Assembly: GCF_020497125.1 (NCBI RefSeq)
Contig: NC_059072.1
Coordinates: 276,316,045 to 276,380,044 of the forward strand
Source: Mauremys mutica
Lineage: Eukaryota > Chordata > Testudines > Geoemydidae
Reading direction: 5' to 3'
DNA length: 64,000 nt
Part shown: piece after piece, positions 12,594 to 23,127 of the stretch
Numbering within the stretch: the first letter of the stretch is position 1
Layout of the letters: each line of letters opens with the position of its first letter
Program-made: the position numbers and the translations under genes
Notes under the pieces: generated by a model
Seen by the model: the letters and a program-made list of their open reading frames with translations, nothing else
What the model was told of the DNA's origin: nothing
Database searches by the model: none

Positions 12594-13369
12594 GTCAGGA
12601 AGAATTCCACCCAGAAATTTCCCAGGACAGCATTGTACAATTGAGTGCAAGTATTATGAACATGGGGGCTTTCTCCAAAAGGGTATTTATTGGCCAAATG
12701 ACTCTATTGACGCCTATGTTTTGAGAGTTGTATAGAATATTTTGCCTTAGTATTCTTGTCTTCTGATATATAAAACAGTTTGTCATGCACCCCCATGATG
12801 AAAGGAATTTTTTAATTATACATACTTTTACAATAATTTCCAGGAGTAATTACCTTGCACCATATGACAATGATGCAAATCATCGTTCATAATTTAAACA
12901 AGCCTTTTGTGTGTTCTTTAAATTTTCATTGTGTTCTGGGGAAAAATGGAATGCCTGCAAGTTGCTGTTAGGGCTAACTGTAATCTCATTAGGGACACTT
13001 CAACAACCTCAGCTCCCCATACAAAGAAAAACAAGGTTAAATTGTTATCAGTTGCAATGTTAAATTATACATAATTGTTGACAGCTCAAAGTGTGAACAA
13101 ATGGTATTATGTTCCATTGCTGATTTTCATTTTTTTTCCTGAATCTTCTATTTATCTATGCTGTGTAGGGTGATGTAGAAATCCAGGGTATGAAATTCCA
13201 AGGATTTAGACTTGAAGGTGGCAATTTTGAAACAAAAAACCTTCAAAAAAAGACTCCAAAGAGAGACTGCTGAACTCGAATTAATATGCAAATTAGATAC
13301 AATTAACTTAGGTTTAAACAGAGACTGGGAATGGTTGGGTCATTACACTAATTGATTCTATTTCCCTGT
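12594..13369. other. No gene recognised
   Basis: AT-rich sequence without a supported feature. Confidence 0.45.
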
Positions 13370-13672
13370 GTTAAGTTCTCCTCACACCTTCTATGGGTCA
13401 TCTCAATTATCACTTCAAAGGTTTTTTTTCTCCTGCTGATGATAGCTCATCTCAATTGATTGGACTCTTCCAGTTGGTATGCATACTTTCACCTTTTCAT
13501 GTTCTCTGTATGTATAAGTATCTCCTGTCTGTGTGTTCCATTCTATGCATCTGAAGAAGTGAGCTGTAGCCCACAAAAGTTTATGCTGAAATAAATTTGT
13601 TAGACTCTAAGGTGCCACAAGTACTCCTGTTCTTTTTCCAGATACAGACTAACACGGCTACTACTCTGAAAC
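13370..13672 (+). repeat. Unnamed interspersed repeat (CTACTCTGAAAC end)
   Basis: A roughly 300-bp block ends with CAGACTAACACGGCTACTAC plus TCTGAAAC. It contains the marker blocks AGCTGTAGCCCACAAAAG, AATAAATTTGTTAG and CACAAGTACTCCTGTTC. A rearranged copy lies at 40387-40569, and the first part recurs at the right edge of the window (63880-64000). I recognise the sequence as a dispersed reptile repeat but cannot name the family. It contains an AATAAA but no coding frame. Confidence 0.65.
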
Positions 13673-15154
13673 AAGGATTTAGTGTTGCTCTGCAGAATCT
13701 AAGCATTAATTTTGTCAAAATAAACGTTTCCAGCCTTTCTGGTTATGAAAGCCTTCATGCTGTGAATATATACAGTTCTGTTCTGTTTGCCCTGGTTTCT
13801 GTTACTAGATACAATGCAATAATACAAAACCAACAGCCAGGTTGACCGTAAGAGTTGATCAAACTATCTGATGTAAATAATACATTCAACAAATGTATCC
13901 TTTCTAAACTATGCAAGTTTTCCAAAAATGGTAAATTTTACAAATTTGTTCAATATTCAAAATTATCTGAGGATTAGCTTTATAAACATATTTGAGCTAT
14001 AGACTTTGCAAAGAGTACATATATGAAATATAAATATTAGATCTCAGAGATGTAGAGATTTTTGAAGTGATAATTAATTTGATTATTTGAATTTTAGAAT
14101 TTGCTATTCAAATTCTGGTCACCTGGTCATATGGTTTTGTTTTTGTTCTCTCACTGGATGATTTAAACCTTATAAACTATTTCTGTTTCCACCCAAAATG
14201 AATTTTGTCTGTAAGGCCCCAATCCAGCAACTGGAATTGTGTAGTGGCAGAGGTCTGCCTCAACAGAGCTAGTTACAGGCTTGCGGACAAAATTAATATA
14301 TTTCTTAGTTAAACAAACCTTGACTAGTTGTCTGAAATTCATTTTTACACACACATTTATATAAATGAAAGTTTGAGAAATGGCTGTCCCTAGTGTAGAT
14401 TTTTGCTGGTACTGTGTGTAATGCTTTTGAGGGCTGTTTTGTAGTTCCATCTCAAAATGGATATACATTAGTACTAGTCCTGTACTCCTGAAAGATAATG
14501 AGAAGTAATATGGTATTTACACACTTGTGTCCCTAAAGATTTCTTTGTTATGTGACTATTTGTCTGAATTAGATTTCATTTAATAAACATCCTTGAAGAA
14601 AATGTTTTTGCCTGGAATAGCTTTGTGGAAAGGATTTATGAGGATACATTTAACTTTTTTATCTATCTATCTATCTGAACTCTATAATCATTTAATTGTA
14701 TATGGGACCCACATTTTACGGGAGGGGCTATATAAATGGCAGGATGATGTAATGGCTTATTTCTATCCCATGATTAGTCAAATACAGTGGAAGTTTTTCA
14801 TCTGGATAGTTTCTTGTTCTTATCAGCTATTAAGTTTAACATGGGCTCATTGTTTTCCAGCTAGAAAGGGAAATTTGGGATTGAGTCCAGGTTCAAATTA
14901 TTTTAATACATTTCACACTCCTAAAAATATGCATCCCCTCAAACAGCTAGAAATGTCTTCAGAATGCACAGTTTCATGAGCCTAAGAAAACTTTTTCATA
15001 TAATCTAAATGACAGCCATGTAATGCAGTTTCCTTACTTCAGTTATAAAAGCGTCTGAGATGTGTATGTTATGAAAGAACATGGTTGTTCAGGTATATCT
15101 TCTCCATTAAAGACTGCATTTCTTTCTACCTCTATTTTTTTTTAAATATTGACT
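13673..15154. other. No gene recognised
   Basis: AT-rich sequence. The 128-codon frame at 14593-14979 has no recognisable domain, and its composition matches non-coding flanks. Confidence 0.45.
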
Positions 15155-15267
15155 AAGGTTAGATTCACTCCGTCTGGGGCACCTGGCATTGGCCACTGTA
15201 GGCAGACAGGATACTGGTCTGGATGGAACTTTGGTCTGACCCAGTATGGCCATTCTTATGTTCTTAA
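15155..15267 (+). mobile_element. CR1 LINE 3' terminus, heavily 5'-truncated
   Basis: About 110 bp correspond to the last part of the CR1 3' UTR: GGGCACCTGGCATTGGCC, then GGTCTGACCCAGTATGGCC, ending in the 3' tail TTCTTATGTTCTT. The same text ends the CR1 at 56.5 kb. Extreme 5' truncation is normal for CR1. Confidence 0.85.
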
Positions 15268-16929
15268 GGACTCATTTATCATGTAGGCATTTATATTTAA
15301 TAGCTGCAGGGATGCAACATTGCAATTTTGGTTATACAGTTATTGTGGTGGTTTTTCAGGAAATAGTAAAGTAAACAATATTTATGAAGTCCCATTGTTG
15401 TCCAACACAAATTTTAAATTAATTTAATATAAACAGTGATACTTGTTTGAGGGGTTAAAGTTAGGACAGTATCACACTACTAAAGGGTTAGTCAACCAGC
15501 AACGCACAGTGTAATGCCAGTGAAATGTGGAGTGTGACAAATTTCATTTATAGAGTTTGTAGCCGCGAACCATAAAGTCTCTTTATAAACAAACCAAGAT
15601 TGATAATATTGCTGCATGCACTGCTAAAGGCTATTATCTCTTTTTTCTCTTTGTCACCTCACTTGCAATAACTGTTGGAAACCATGAAAAATCTCTCTGT
15701 ATTTTAAAGCCAAGCCTGAAGAATAGCTTGAAAACAATTGGATAGTGTCAACTGTCTGTGCTACTTCTGAATTATTACACCACAGAAAAATATATTAAAA
15801 CAATATTTAGAATTTGAACAAAGGAAAAGCAATTTAGACTCAAAACTGAAACATTATCCTTAATCTTTTGAGCCTAGAAAATACAATGTGCTAAAATACA
15901 CCTGAACATGCTTATAGTAAGCACAAAGCAGAACTATCACCAAATTTCTGCTAGATTTACAGACCACTACACTCTCATTACTTATGCAATCAAAAAAATA
16001 TGACAATGCTCCTCATCTGGAATAAATTGTTATAGCGCCAATTAAGTCAATAGAGCTATGCCAATTTATTCCATCTGAGGATCTGCCCCTTTTTCTTTAA
16101 TCTCAATGAGCCAAATCCAAGCTCAGATGCTTAGGGTTTATAGCTGCAGGGAGTAGTCCTTCTCATACTGATTCCAATGGGAGAGAGAATCAATGGTAAA
16201 CCCTAACCATACCCCACGACATGTACTGGATTAAAAAAAAAAGCCAGTTTGCTTTTAATTTGGCTGTGGGATGTGTTAGAGAAGTATGTGGGCCAGACAA
16301 AGCCTATTTTGTTATCAGCCTAATCTGAAGCAGCCTCAGGACAGCTCTAAACTATGTCTAGGATCCATTTAGCTGGTTGGAGATAACCAAAGTTCAGCAT
16401 GCTCCAGCCTCTCCTTTCTCCCCCAACTCACTCTTAACATGCCATCTATGCTGAGGGTCAGGAAGGAGTGGAATGGCACCACCAAATTTACATCTGCCAA
16501 GGATTTCACCACACCTTATTGTAGCTAACTCTAGGTTCCTCCATTGTCCTACCTTGAAATCTCCATCGTTTTTTTTTCACAGTGCACACAACTGTTATGA
16601 AGTTTTTGACTGATATGTAACCTATATTTGAAACTATTCATGTTCAATACTTGCTGCAGTTGCTGAATCATCACTTAAAATATCTTAACTAACTGCTTGT
16701 AAGGCTACTAAAAATGAATTTTGGGGTGCCAGACTCAGGATTTCTAGAATCCATTTGACATCAGCTAACAAAAGGGACAGGAAAAGGAGGAAATTTCACA
16801 ATATGGGTGAAAAAACCTGCACTATTAAAATACTTTGGCTTAGAGAGCCTGACACAGATCCAATAACCATATCATTTCCTTATATCATCTGCCATAAAGA
16901 CATGATGTTTTATAGAATGACATTGAGAA
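15268..16929. other. No gene recognised
   Basis: Unique-looking AT-rich sequence with no supported exon or repeat. Confidence 0.45.
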
Positions 16930-17500
16930 CTTGAAGTAAACACTGATCATCAACATTTCATTCAGGCTCTGTAAATATGTTCACATATTGTATAAATGAA
17001 CAATCTCCTGTCCTGCCTACTATCAGTGCACATTTTCTTACACTATAGATATATTTAAAATAGCCGTGTCTTCTTTTACTTGGAACAGACGGAAAAACCT
17101 TTTCGATTAATGGATTTTACTACGTTGGAAACTTACAAGGTTATAGACCCTGGTTCCTATCACTCTGACAAAGCATTGGGGAGAATTTACACCTGAGAGT
17201 TGCACAGCAGCTGTCAGAATCAGAAAGTCATCCTGGCCAAACCTGTCTGGCAGCTGCTGTACACCTCTCATATGTAAATTCTTTCTTGTGCCTTGTTAAA
17301 GTAATAGGAACCAAGGTCTCTAACCTTGCAAAACTCCAGCATTGTGCAATCTGTTAATCGAAAAGGTTTTTCCATCTGTTCCAAGTGAATGAAGATCCAG
17401 CTATTTTAAATATGGCTATGGTGCATGAAAATCTGTACAGACAGCAGCTAAGTAAGGAGACTGGTCACATTTATGGTTTCAGGATGACAATACTATTAAC
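16930..17500. repeat. Large imperfect inverted repeat (foldback)
   Basis: The sequence around 17079-17115 (GGAACAGACGGAAAAACC, CTTTTCGATTAA) recurs inverted at 17350-17384 (TTAATCGAAAAGG, TTTTTCCATCTGTTCC). The match continues inward (GACCCTGGTTCCTAT against the inverse of ATAGGAACCAAGGTC) and outward through TATTTAAAATAGC at about 17051 and 17404. The fold centre is near 17235, between CAGCAGCTGTCAGA and CTGTCTGGCAGCTGCTG. Arms are at least 150 bp clearly and perhaps 270 bp with decay. No target duplication was found. It is either a foldback transposon or an inverted duplication, and a transcript would form a long hairpin. Confidence 0.75.
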
Positions 17501-18520
17501 TACTCCAGTATGCTGTTCTGATTTATGAAAAGGGAAAAATAAATTATAAATGCTTGCTGACTGGTAGATGGAAATGATAGATAAAGGTAACTGAGATGTG
17601 TAAGGCTGTATCATACTCCTCTTAGGAGTGGCAGGTGGAGTTCTATGCATATGCAAATGCTCATTATTCATATAAATCCCCATACATTAAGCTGAAATAT
17701 AACCTTAATCTCAGACAGTTTGTGGTAATTGCTCTGTAAGCTTAAAAAAGATATCAAACCATCATTTTAAAATGTAAAGGTAAATTTCCACTTTAAATTG
17801 AATAAGTATGTGTGTGTGCTTACGTGTTTAATAAAACTGCATTTGAAGTTTCACAGAAGGTAAATTGCTTAGCCCACCTATTGGTTCCTATACATAGAAG
17901 AGGTGTTAATGATCTAAATCAAGATTTTCCAAAATACCTAGTTATTTGGGGGATCCTACCTGAGACACCACATTGAGTGAGTGCTCAGCACCTTTTGAGA
18001 ATCAAGTCCCATTAAGGTGTTTGAAATTGGACACCTGGAAGTTGAGGAACCCAAAATCACTACACACTGTTCAAACTCTTGGCCAAAACCTTTATTAATT
18101 TTTTTTTCTAAACAAACACTACAAAGACTCAAGGCTTGTATTTTCTCTGTTTTCTGTGTTAATTTGATTAAATAGCTATTTTCCCCATCTTTAATTTCTA
18201 CTGTACTTGGGTCTGAGTCTGCTCTCCCTTACACGGATGTAAGGTACAAGAGTAACCCAATTAAAATAAATAGATTTACATTTTTCATAAACTCAGTACT
18301 TTAGGGTGACAATTGCTAATAAATTAAACAACAAAAACGGAAAGTCAATTATCTCTCTTTGTCTACTGCCCATACTACACTTTGATATATGGCCACCTAT
18401 TTGGCACTATGTATGTGAATGAGATGGAAAGCAAGAGAAAAATGGGATTAGCTTATCTTTGCAAAAGTTTGATACTGTACAACAATGAGATATGAAAAAC
18501 TTCAGTGTTTGTAAGTCTGA
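17501..18520. other. No gene recognised
   Basis: AT-rich sequence without a supported feature. Confidence 0.45.
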
Positions 18521-18799
18521 GGGTACGTCAGTGGGTACACGGTGGGTAGTGTTCGATGTATCGAGGATTGATTTATCACATCTCGTCTGGACGCGATAAA
18601 TCGATCCGCTAATTGACGCCCATACTCCACCTCGGCCATAGGACTAAGCGGAGTCGATGGGGGAGCTGCAGCAGTCGACTCACTGCCGTGAGGACAGCCA
18701 GGTAAGTCGAACTAAGATACTTCGACTTCAGCTACACGAGTAGCATAGCTGAAGTTGCGTATCTTAGTTTGAACCCCCCCCACTAGTGTAGCCCAGGCC
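18521..18799 (-). mobile_element. Harbinger-related MITE with TGA TSD
   Basis: A 279-bp element opens GGGTACGTC and closes GTGTAGCCCAGGCC. These are decayed versions of the two Harbinger termini seen at 20.9 and 43.7 kb, in the copy 2 orientation. TGA flanks both ends (18518-18520 and 18800-18802). The interior contains inverted blocks (ATACTTCGACTTCAGCTA against TAGCTGAAGTTGCGTAT) and TCGA motifs. It has no coding capacity. Confidence 0.75.
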
Positions 18800-19448
18800 T
18801 GAGACACTCAAGTTTATTAACTGAAACTTTTATTTTAATAAAAAGTATTCATTGTGATTAGAATTACTATTAACGTAAGAAATGACAGACATACAGAAAA
18901 AAATAAATTTAAATGGACAGGTCTTGAACAGTGGATTTCTCCTATGATACTCTGACTACCGCTTTTTACTAAACAGCCAAATTATATATCCATTAGTTAT
19001 CTTCCAATCACCATTGAGTATCATGAACATTAAGTATCCTATGTAATTCATAAAATACGCATGCATGAACTTTAATTTGCAACATTTTTGCCTTCTAAGC
19101 TATATTCATGTTACATTCCTTTTCTGATTGGTTTATTACCACTCATTACTCTTCAACTGTGCATGTTTGGCCAAGTCACCTTGACCTGTTTCTCTGGATA
19201 GCGGATTTTTCCTGTTTTTTCTCTCTTGCTGGTACATTTTGTTGAATTTAAGCTGGTCCTGTGGTCAAAACATTACCCTTATTCCACATAACAACTTAAA
19301 AACACCACCACCACCCAGACAAAAGAAAAAAAAAGAGAAAAAAAGGCTAGGCCAAATGTCAGCCAGTCAGCATATGAGAATCAGAAACAACACTTAAAAC
19401 AATTCTCAGTAGCTGGGAATATTGGGAAACCAGGCCACCAATCAAGCT

Positions 19449-19654
19449 TGTATAACCCACACATCTCCTGGGTGTGGTGTTCTGTCCCATCTAGTGGCAC
19501 CGAGACCACTTAGAGAGCATTAATGAGTCTACTCTACAGTCTTAGCTCCCAGACAACTGGTTTTTAGCTCATGCAGTAGAAGCTCATGCACTAAACTCCA
19601 GAGGTTCCCCGGTTCAATCCCACCCTCTGGCAACAGGGGGCTGTTGGTGTTACA
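19449..19654 (+). mobile_element. tRNA-derived SINE, first of a doublet
   Basis: It contains an A-box-like TTTTAGCTCATGCAGTAGA and a canonical B box GGTTCAATCC at 19611-19620, the internal RNA polymerase III promoter of tRNA-derived SINEs. It shares about 200 bp, including TTCTGTCCCATCTAGTGGCA, with the second copy 75 bp downstream. Confidence 0.75.
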
Positions 19655-19728
19655 AGTAGGGGCTCATGTGGGATTTCAACTGGGAAGTTTCTGAAGCTTG
19701 GGATGTGCTTCCTCAACCAGGGGAAGTA

Positions 19729-19936
19729 TGTAACCCCGACACCTCATGGGTGTGGCGTTCTGTCCCATCTAGTGGCACTAAGATCACTTATAGAGCAAGA
19801 GATAAAAACGAGCCTGTTCTACAACCTTAGGTACAGGCAGTTGGCTTTTAGCTCATGTGGTAGAGGCTCATGCACTAAGCTTCAGAGATCCAAGGTTCAA
19901 TCCTGCCTGCAGACGACCAGGGTCCGTCGGCGTTAC
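19729..19936 (+). mobile_element. tRNA-derived SINE, second of a doublet
   Basis: Same architecture as the preceding copy: A-box-like TTTTAGCTCATGTGGTAGAG, then B box GGTTCAATCC at 19894-19903. The tRNA-like part follows, rather than precedes, the shared TTCTGTCCCATCTAGTGGCA block, so the family head may be the non-tRNA block or the copies may be fused. The 107-codon frame across it is not a gene. Confidence 0.75.
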
Positions 19937-20880
19937 ACTTGCTCTACTGACTTCCTTTTGAGATCTACTGATGAAAAGCACGTATCAGAGCCAGATGTAA
20001 TTATTACTTTAAAAATGCAATTTTAGTAAAAATTAATTCTTAATATTAAAAAGTTAGTTTGGAGAAATCTGATTCAAAACTGTCATGGGCAAAAAGTGCA
20101 TTCACTCATGCTTCTCATTTTTCCTTTCTTCTTATCAGAACCTCTATAGCATGTATATAGTCTAGCTTTGACCTGGTCTCTCGCAAACAACAACAAAAAT
20201 CACATATGAAATGACTGATGTCACAATTCTGTGATTTCGTTCAGAAACTGACTCCACATTACATAGGATTGTTGGGTCTAGCATATGCAAAGTTACGCAA
20301 TTACTAATAGAATGAACACTCTAAACGTGGTGAATCCCTCAGGCTTGTCGTCAAACATGAACCCCAAGGATGCATATTTAAGATCAGAGTGAGATTCCAG
20401 TTTGCTGTGCAAATGTCAGAAAACTCAACTGTGATTGACCGTTCCCCTAAGCGCATCAGGGGGAGAATGGTTTACTACAGCTGCAGTAAAGAGAAGCCTA
20501 TTTTATGCCAGCACCTGGAGCATTATTTGCAAATCATCTCAAAAATCAATGTAAATTCTCACCTGAGACATTACCTCAAAGAGTTATGTTTTCTTACTCT
20601 AAAAAGTTCTACAATCTTTTTGCTACCAAGTATGCTACTTGCCAGTGTTTAGGTTTGTATGGATTTTTTTTAACACTGTACACAGCCACAAAACTTTAGA
20701 TTTTTGCATATAAAATAACTATTATGGGATACATTAATAAATAAGGCAAAGTGTCAGCCTCGCTCACATTGGTGGCCCTCTTCATCTGGGTCAAGAGGTC
20801 ATGCGTTCAAATATGACACTGAGCTCTGAGTTTCTATCATGTATTGACACTACAGTGTAATAGGAAACATTCTTTCACTC
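19937..20880. other. No gene recognised
   Basis: AT-rich sequence with no supported exon. A GGTCATGCGTTCAAATA block near 20800 looks vaguely like a degenerate B box but is too weak to call. Confidence 0.4.
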
Positions 20881-21037
20881 CTAGGCCTGGTCTACACTAG
20901 GAGTTTGTGTCGAATTTAGCAGCGTTAATTCGATTTAACCGTGCACCCGTCCACACCAGGAAGCTAATTAGTTCGACCTAGAGGGCTCTTTAGTTCGAAT
21001 TCGGTACTCCACCCCAACGCGGGGAGTAGCGCTAAAT

Positions 21038-21055
21038 TCGACATGGCTATGTCGA
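21038..21055. promoter_or_regulatory. Subterminal near-palindrome of Harbinger copy 1
   Basis: TCGACATGGCTATGTCGA, the counterpart of 48297-48314, within a cluster of TTCGA/TCGAA words. Confidence 0.4.
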
Positions 21056-21273
21056 GTTAGCCTATGTGTGGACGGAAATCGACCTTAGTAGCTCCGGGAG
21101 CTATCCCACAGTGCACCACTGTGTTGACGCTCTGGACAGCAGTCCGAGCTCAGATGTTCTGATCAGCCATACAGGAAAAGCCCCGGGAAAATTTGAATTC
21201 CTTTTCCTGTCTGGCCATTTTGAATCTCAGTTCCTGGTTGGACATTGGGGCGAGCTCAGCAGCACCGGCAGCG

Positions 21274-21850
21274 ATGCAGAGCTCTCCAGCAGAGGGGTCC
21301 ATGCAATCTCAAAGTAGAAAGAGGGCCCCAGCATGGACTGACCGGGAAGTCTTGGATCTGATCACTGTGTGGGGCGATGAGTCTGTGCTTTCGGAGCTGC
21401 GCTCCAAAAAACGGAATGCAAAGACCTATGAGAAGGTCTCCAAAGCCATGGCACTCAGAGGATACAGCCGGGATGCAACGCAGTGCCACGTGAAAATCAA
21501 GGACCTGAGACAAGGCTACCAAAAAATCAAAGCGGCAAATGGACGCTCCGGAGCCCAGTCCCAGACATGCCGCTTCTACGAGGCACTGCATGCCATTCTC
21601 GGTGGGTCTGCCACCACTGCCCCACCAGTGACCGTGGACTCTGAGGATGGGATAGTGTCGACGGGCAGTTTCTCGGCGATGTTCGCGGATGGGGAAGATG
21701 AGTAAGGGTTTGTGGAGGACGAGGCAGGCGACAGCGCTTACAATACTGATTTCCCCGACAGCCAGGATCTCTTCATCACCCTCACAGAGATCCCCTACCA
21801 ACCCTCCCCGGCCGTAAACCCGGACTCTGAATCAGGGGAAGGATCAGTCG
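21274..21850 (+). pseudogene. Harbinger Myb/SANT-like protein, exon 1 (copy 1, broken)
   Basis: This is the DNA-binding accessory protein of Harbinger elements, which in characterised vertebrate systems brings the transposase to the transposon ends and the nucleus. From the ATG at 21274 (start of MQSSPAEGS) the frame encodes a trihelix/Myb_DNA-bind_4-like domain at about residues 18-110, with conserved tryptophans in APAWTDREV and TVWGDES and the helix around QCHVKIKDLRQGYQKI. A TAA at 21703-21705 (codon 144) breaks the acidic tail where copy 2 has GAA. Past the stop the frame is open to a donor CG|GTAAGT at 21850/21851. Exon length, 577 nt, equals that of copy 2. Confidence 0.85.
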
Positions 21851-21874
21851 GTAAGTGCTATAAACATATAAACA

Positions 21875-21880
21875 TTTATT
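21875..21880 (-). terminator. Poly(A) signal for the third Harbinger gene, copy 1
   Basis: AATAAA on the minus strand, 23 nt beyond the stop of the 100-codon frame at 21903-22205. Copy 2 has the same signal 24 nt past its stop. Confidence 0.65.
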
Positions 21881-21902
21881 TTTTTTAAATCAGGAATAAA
21901 AA

Positions 21903-22205
21903 CTATACGAAAAGAAGGTCAATACATATAGCGATCGAATAGAAATCCTCCTGGGACACTTCCACGAAGCTCTCGTACAGGTACTCGAAAAGCCTACGCA
22001 GGAGGTTCCTGGGGAGAGATGCCTTATTGGGTGCTCCGTGGAAGCACACTCTTCCGCGCCAGGCCATCCTGAGGTACAGTGGGAGCATTGCCTCCACCAG
22101 CATGGCAGCATAGGGCCCTGGTCTGTGCAGGGATTCACGCAGCATGCGGTCTCTGTCTGTCCTAGTGACCCGCCTCAGGGTGATCTCGCTCGGCGACTGC
22201 TGCAT
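21903..22205 (-). CDS. Third Harbinger ORF, BEN-like 100-aa protein, copy 1
   Basis: A 100-codon frame starting MQQSPSEITLRRV and ending CIDLLFV lies antisense inside the intron of the Myb-like gene, on the transposase strand. The counterpart in copy 2 (47146-47448) has the same length and ends at the same place; 64 of 100 residues match by hand count, with no indel or stop. The core pattern, a hydrophobic helix AAMLVEAMLP, then WRG, HGAPNK and PRNLLRRLFEYL, resembles the layout of BEN DNA-binding domains by eye. That is inference, not a search result. The true 5' end may be an acceptor at the ATGCAG rather than this ATG. I do not know its function. Confidence 0.6.
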   Translation of the reverse strand: MQQSPSEITLRRVTRTDRDRMLRESLHRPGPYAAMLVEAMLPLYLRMAWRGRVCFHGAPNKASLPRNLLRRLFEYLYESFVEVSQEDFYSIAICIDLLFV

Positions 22206-22433
22206 CTAATTAGGGGAATTAATGTAATGTTACTATTGTGAATGCTTGACTTTTCCTTTGCATAACAATGACCGTCGTTTAACAGCCACGTGGTGGAGGC
22301 TGCAGAGGGAAAGCATACAGGGATCTTTCGCGAGGGGGTGGAACAGGGTCAGACTTTATGCTTTCCAGATTGCCTGCAGCAGGAGGCCACTGCTATCCAT
22401 TAACTTTTAAGCAGCCTAAAGTTTACGGCTTAC

Positions 22434-22536
22434 CAGGCCTGGCTGCTACACGGATTCTGCTGTCCTGCCCCGCTTGTCCGATCTCCAGTGCAAGACCCCA
22501 GGCAATGAAAGCGAATGCCGAAAATTCGAACTTGTC
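22434..22536 (-). other. Candidate upstream exon of the third gene, copy 1
   Basis: On the minus strand an acceptor-like GCTCTCAG precedes 103 nt encoding DKFEFSAFAFIAWGLALEIG and on to RVAARP. A good donor G|GTAAGCC follows. The same 103-nt segment with the same two splice sites occurs in copy 2 (46805-46907), and changes between copies are mostly conservative in this frame. It ends in phase 1 while the 100-codon exon starts in phase 0, so a direct join would shift frame. An intermediate exon or another partner must exist if this is real. Confidence 0.45.
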
Positions 22537-22657
22537 CTGAGAGCACATGAGATAGGTGCCCTGTATGGTCTTGTTCACAGAAACTGAGTAGACTGTGTTC
22601 AGTGTTCGCAAACATGTATCTTTGCAAGGAAATCACTTCCTTTTTCCCATCACACAG

Positions 22658-23127
22658 CTGCGGCTGTTTCCCGAACTGCCCCGGCATCCTCCTCACAGAG
22701 GCTGGCGCAGATTAGGCAGCGAAAGAAAAAGACTCGGGACGAGATGTTCGCTGAACTGATGGCCTGCTCCAGAGCCGAGGCGGCCCAGCAGAGCCAGTGG
22801 AGGGAGACCCTCTCTCAGCAGCAGCGCTCACACAGCGAACGGGAGGACAGGTGGCGGCAGGAAGACCAGCAGGTGACTCAAACGCTGCTTGGACTAATGA
22901 GGGAGCAAACGGACACGCTCCGGCGCCTTGTGGATGTTCTGCAGGACCGCAGGCAGGAGCAGAGAGCCCCCCTGAACTGTATCTGCAACCGCCCTCCCCC
23001 GCCACAAAGTCCTGTCCCCCCCTCACCCAAAATCACAAGAAGGAGAGGCGCTAGGGGCCGTGAAAACTGTCACTCCACCCCAGCAGAGCGCTCATGTACC
23101 AAACAGCTCTCATTCCCTAAAGTATGA
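22658..23127 (+). pseudogene. Harbinger Myb/SANT-like protein, exon 2 (copy 1)
   Basis: A polypyrimidine tract and acceptor TTTTTCCCATCACACAG precede the exon. The joined frame (G from exon 1 plus CT) reads AAVSRTAPASSSQRLAQIRQ, then a basic stretch RKKKTR, then a helical segment rich in Gln/Glu/Arg (EAAQQSQWRETLSQQQRSH). This leads to VTQTLLGLMREQTDTLRRLV, likely coiled coil, and a Pro-rich, basic tail ending SFPKV. The 470-nt length equals copy 2. The exon itself is open, and the gene is broken only in exon 1. An ATTAAA-type poly(A) signal follows near 23193. Confidence 0.82.

Noticed and set aside
20750..20880. tRNA-like segment with GGTCATGCGTTCAAATA
   Set aside because: It has only a weak B-box-like word and no foldable tRNA or matching A box.
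21256..21801. 181-codon minus frame, mirrored at 47551-48096 in copy 2
   Set aside because: It is the antisense shadow of the Myb-like exon 1. Its conservation follows from the sense gene.
22358..22540. 60-codon plus frame conserved in copy 2 (46801-46983, minus)
   Set aside because: It overlaps the candidate 103-nt exon on the other strand. The splice sites and conservative changes favour the opposite strand, though I cannot exclude this one.
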